Below the pieces are notes generated by a model, which had not been told where the DNA came from, searched no databases, and saw only the letters and a program-made list of their open reading frames with translations. Made by a program: the position numbers and the translations under genes. DNA of 64,000 nt from Alloascoidea africana (lineage: Eukaryota; Ascomycota; Alloascoideomycetes; Alloascoideales; Alloascoideaceae), in assembly GCA_030581615.1 (NCBI GenBank), contig JAKTTT010000044.1:62001-126000 (forward strand). The letters are read 5' to 3'. Positions 61,643-64,000 of this stretch are shown here, in pieces (positions within the stretch are counted from its first letter, which is position 1; every line of letters begins with the position of its first letter).

Positions 61643-61890
61643 CTAGATTTCGCACATATACACAGATAGACTTTGTCAATTAATAAACATTTGGGTACCT
61701 TTTATTGTAACGTTCAGCAAACCTTTGAAAGGAATTTTTTTTGTAAAAAAAGTAAGTCACGGTTCTATTTTTCCCATTAGCTTTGCTACTGCCGAGGATG
61801 CCATCCGGAGTCGCAATCGCAGTGGTAGGGGTTACTTTGCTGGATTGCTCCCCTCAAGAATGCCCCCTATACTTATAGCCTGAATCTGCA

Positions 61891-61901
61891 CGGGTTACCC
61901 G
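61891..61901. promoter_or_regulatory. Palindromic Reb1-type site CGGGTTACCCG
   Basis: Two TTACCCG/CGGGTAA-like half sites overlap in an 11-bp palindrome. It lies about 30 bp downstream of a cluster of CCCCT/AGGGG pentamers, about 250 bp after the secreted-protein stop. It could mark the promoter, or the terminator, of an unrecognised transcript. Confidence 0.45.
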
Positions 61902-62346
61902 CATGCACAATAAAAGCCCACCACCAAACTCGAACCGGACACCTCAGACAGAAAACTCGCAAGGCGACTCAGAAAATCAAGTCAAACCATTTCTGCCAAA
62001 TGCCGTTACAGCACTTTTGTAAAAGAGTAAGAGTTCTAATAGTTTTCAGAAAACTTGGTCAAACAAAGAACAAAATCCACTTTTCCCGTTTTCAATTAAT
62101 TGTATGTTCCTGGTGCAGCTTATTGATTATGGTACCACCTGATCCCAATAGGAGGTCTTTCATATCAAGAGGTTCCTACCTCTTACACGTCTAGGCAGGC
62201 TGGTTCTTGCTCTTGCTTTTTGTATTGCGTACTGACTTGTGTAGTTTTTTTAGCTACATATGACGAGCTGGCAGCTTTCTAGTGCCCATAGACATTCAAC
62301 ACTTGTATAAAACACCAACAGCAAATAGCATTACCACAATCTCCAG

Positions 62347-62380
62347 AACTTTTCTGTATCTTTTGTACAGAAGAAAAGTT
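62347..62380. repeat. Short inverted repeat (hairpin)
   Basis: AACTTTTCTGTA and TACAGAAGAAAAGTT flank a short loop (TCTTTTG), forming a stem of about 12 pairs with one bulged base. It lies in gene-poor DNA. Confidence 0.7.
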
Positions 62381-63000
62381 ATGAGAACTGAGCTGTTTAG
62401 TTTTTAAAAGGGAGGTTGAGTTTAGTCACTAGAAGGTGCCCTTTATACACACCGCTTGTTCGTATGGAGCATAATCTATACTAAACCCAAACTGTAGAAT
62501 TCAGCAAAACAAACTGGAGTACGTGTTGTTCAAAAACAAAAATACAATGATTCAGTTATGTACACCACAGTATGTCTTATTTTGCTATTCTGTTATTATG
62601 GATTTCCCATAGTCAGAGCTTGAGAGGATTTTAAGCACTTTACTATGAAATTGTTTATGGTAGTTGATACGTTCAGGAAACTTGATTTACATAGCGCTTG
62701 GAACAGAAGACACAAAAACAAGAAGTAGAAGTGTATAGGATACTCAATAGTAAATTGCATAGCATAGCTCATAGGCATAACCAGGGATCCTTAAGTAGAA
62801 GGTACACAAAATGCTTTCAGAAACAGTGCTCGATTAACGAGAAGTCATACTTTAAGAACCGAGTCGTTAGATGATAGGCAGAAATTGCGGACTTTTTTTG
62901 CAACCTTTTTTTGTTTTTTTGGCCAGGAGAAGAGACAATTGGGAGTTAGAAAGATGGTCTTTCCCGGTTTGTAACAAAGGAATTACCGTGCAATGTGGTC

Positions 63001-63010
63001 TATAAAAGAG
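63001..63010 (+). promoter_or_regulatory. TATA box without a recognised gene
   Basis: TATAAAAGAG is a strong TATA match, preceded by poly-T tracts. The next 200 bp to the right has only tiny frames. A non-coding transcript or a spliced gene continuing past the window edge are possibilities. Confidence 0.35.
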
Positions 63011-64000
63011 ATCATGACGTCCCCCAAATACCCTTTATTCTTTCATTAACCAAATCGGCTCTGATCTGCCTGCGATCAGTCTGTGACGAAGCCTGTCTGG
63101 ACAACGCTCGACCTTCACCCATCATTCCCCGGGCCGCGAAACTGTGGAGAATTTCTTGACTAGAAGCAAGCGATGTAAACCCAGGTTCGCTTCACACTGT
63201 CCCAAATATAACGCCGCTCGTTCCTGATATCCCATGGTTGAAAGGACTGGAGCGCGCAATGAAAACACAGCCCCGTTTTTGAAATGTCTTAAAAATATCC
63301 TCTATCTGGTTAAGTTTGACTAGTTCATGGCCAGCAAATGTGGTGGAGGGGCTTGAACTGAGAAGACAGGGTATTTCATTGTTTGTTGCGGTCACTCCCG
63401 TCATCGGATTCTCCACAATCAAAGGTCCAAGGAGCCTAGGTTCGTAACTCGAGCGTGGGAAGGTAGTCTTTTGTCTTTATACTGTTGGCTGCTAGATTCG
63501 GGGTAGACTTTGGTTCACTCTTTATGGGCTTTCGTGGCAGGACATTATATAGTCATTATTCGAAAGAATTAATGTTGAGACTCATTAGACTAACTATTTG
63601 TTAATAGTATAGATCGGTACCAAGCTTGAGTGCCCTACCCACACAATACAAATCAATAGCGCCAGACCACAGAAAATGCATCACAACCTGTAAGTCGTTC
63701 GTATCCAATTGTCTTCTACGCTCAACGCTCAAAATTCATCAACCAGATCTCACAACTACATAATTTATGGTAAATTATTGAGGAGTTAAAATCATCTGTT
63801 GTTGTTTTATTACATAATTTGATTGTTTTCTTTGTATACTGTCGAATTGTATGCTTTATTGCACTTTCTTAAACAGACCTACTATACAGTAACCACATAA
63901 AAGAGTCTGCTCTTTCATCTAAAGGAATAAAATAAGACACAAGGAGACAGCAGTCAGAAATTTCATAAATGGTTAACACAGATGCTGTCCATCTAATAAG

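Larger units (their letters stand above)
61643..64000. other. 2.36 kb right end without a convincing gene
   Basis: This AT-rich DNA lacks frames with family features. It contains a palindromic Reb1-type site (61891-61901), three CCCCT/AGGGG stress-element-like pentamers within 61830-61870, a perfect-looking hairpin at 62347-62380, and a TATA box (TATAAAAGAG, 63001-63010) with no obvious frame behind it. The best frame is a 70-codon minus-strand one from an ATG at 63404, which matches nothing known. Confidence 0.6.

Noticed and set aside
61920-61985. Minus-strand word resembling a tRNA B box (GGTTCGAG)
   Set aside because: No A box or cloverleaf can be drawn around it.
63192-63404. 70-codon minus-strand frame from an ATG at 63404
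   Set aside because: There is no recognisable domain, it is short, and it sits in AT-rich DNA. It is compatible with a chance frame.

Overview
The window is nuclear DNA of a budding yeast (Saccharomycotina). Nearly every gene has a recognisable yeast counterpart (CDC25, CDC3, CDC73, DED81, RSE1, SPP382, SDA1, MIA40, SEN54, YPC1). Genes are dense on both strands, and introns are short with GTATGT/GTAAGT-like donors and CTAAC/CTAAT branch sites. CTG codons fall at conserved leucines, for example in the cytosolic prolyl-tRNA synthetase, so this is not a CUG-Ser yeast. I place 24 introns in about 28 genes, half of them 58-63 nt long. That is intron-rich for this subphylum and suggests an early-diverging lineage; I cannot name the species. 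I found no convincing tRNA, rRNA, CRISPR array, transposase or virus-like element.

Layout. 1-12 kb: a small heat-shock protein running off the left edge, a tiny zinc-ribbon protein, a chitin deacetylase, the Ras exchange factor CDC25, a gene-poor 1.6 kb stretch and a small orphan membrane protein. 12-26 kb: a Crz1-like C2H2 regulator, a DUF1776 protein head-to-head with a 2-hydroxyacyl-CoA lyase, AsnRS head-to-head with ProRS, and a mitochondrial helical-repeat protein head-to-head with a GC-rich ecto-phosphodiesterase (NPP). 26-41 kb: HIT1/AIM32, RSE1/PRD1, a small membrane protein, an importin (NMD5/SXM1) and a novel 744-residue membrane protein. 41-52 kb: CDC73/MST1, SPP382, MIA40, a Rab7-like GTPase and a flavocytochrome b2-like enzyme ending in SKL. 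52-64 kb: SDA1, YPC1, SEN54, a large nested inverted repeat, CDC3, a secreted protein with three internal repeats, and 2.4 kb with no convincing gene.

Functional themes. RNA metabolism is well represented: DED81, ProRS and MST1 (tRNA charging), SEN54 (tRNA splicing), RSE1 and SPP382 (spliceosome), HIT1 (snoRNP assembly) and SDA1 (60S assembly). Mitochondrial and peroxisomal redox or lipid genes are MIA40, AIM32, the hydroxyacyl-CoA lyase, the SKL-terminated flavocytochrome and the ceramidase. Many genes lie in divergent pairs that share short promoters. Reb1-type CCGGGTAA and Cbf1-type CACGTG sites mark several of these intergenic regions.

The points most worth a second look are the nested inverted repeat after SEN54, the predicted peroxisomal flavocytochrome b2, the three-repeat secreted protein, the Reb1-type promoter network, the unusual AAG 3' splice sites and the GC island inside the NPP gene. 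All exon structures were deduced by eye from frame, splice consensus and family alignment from memory.
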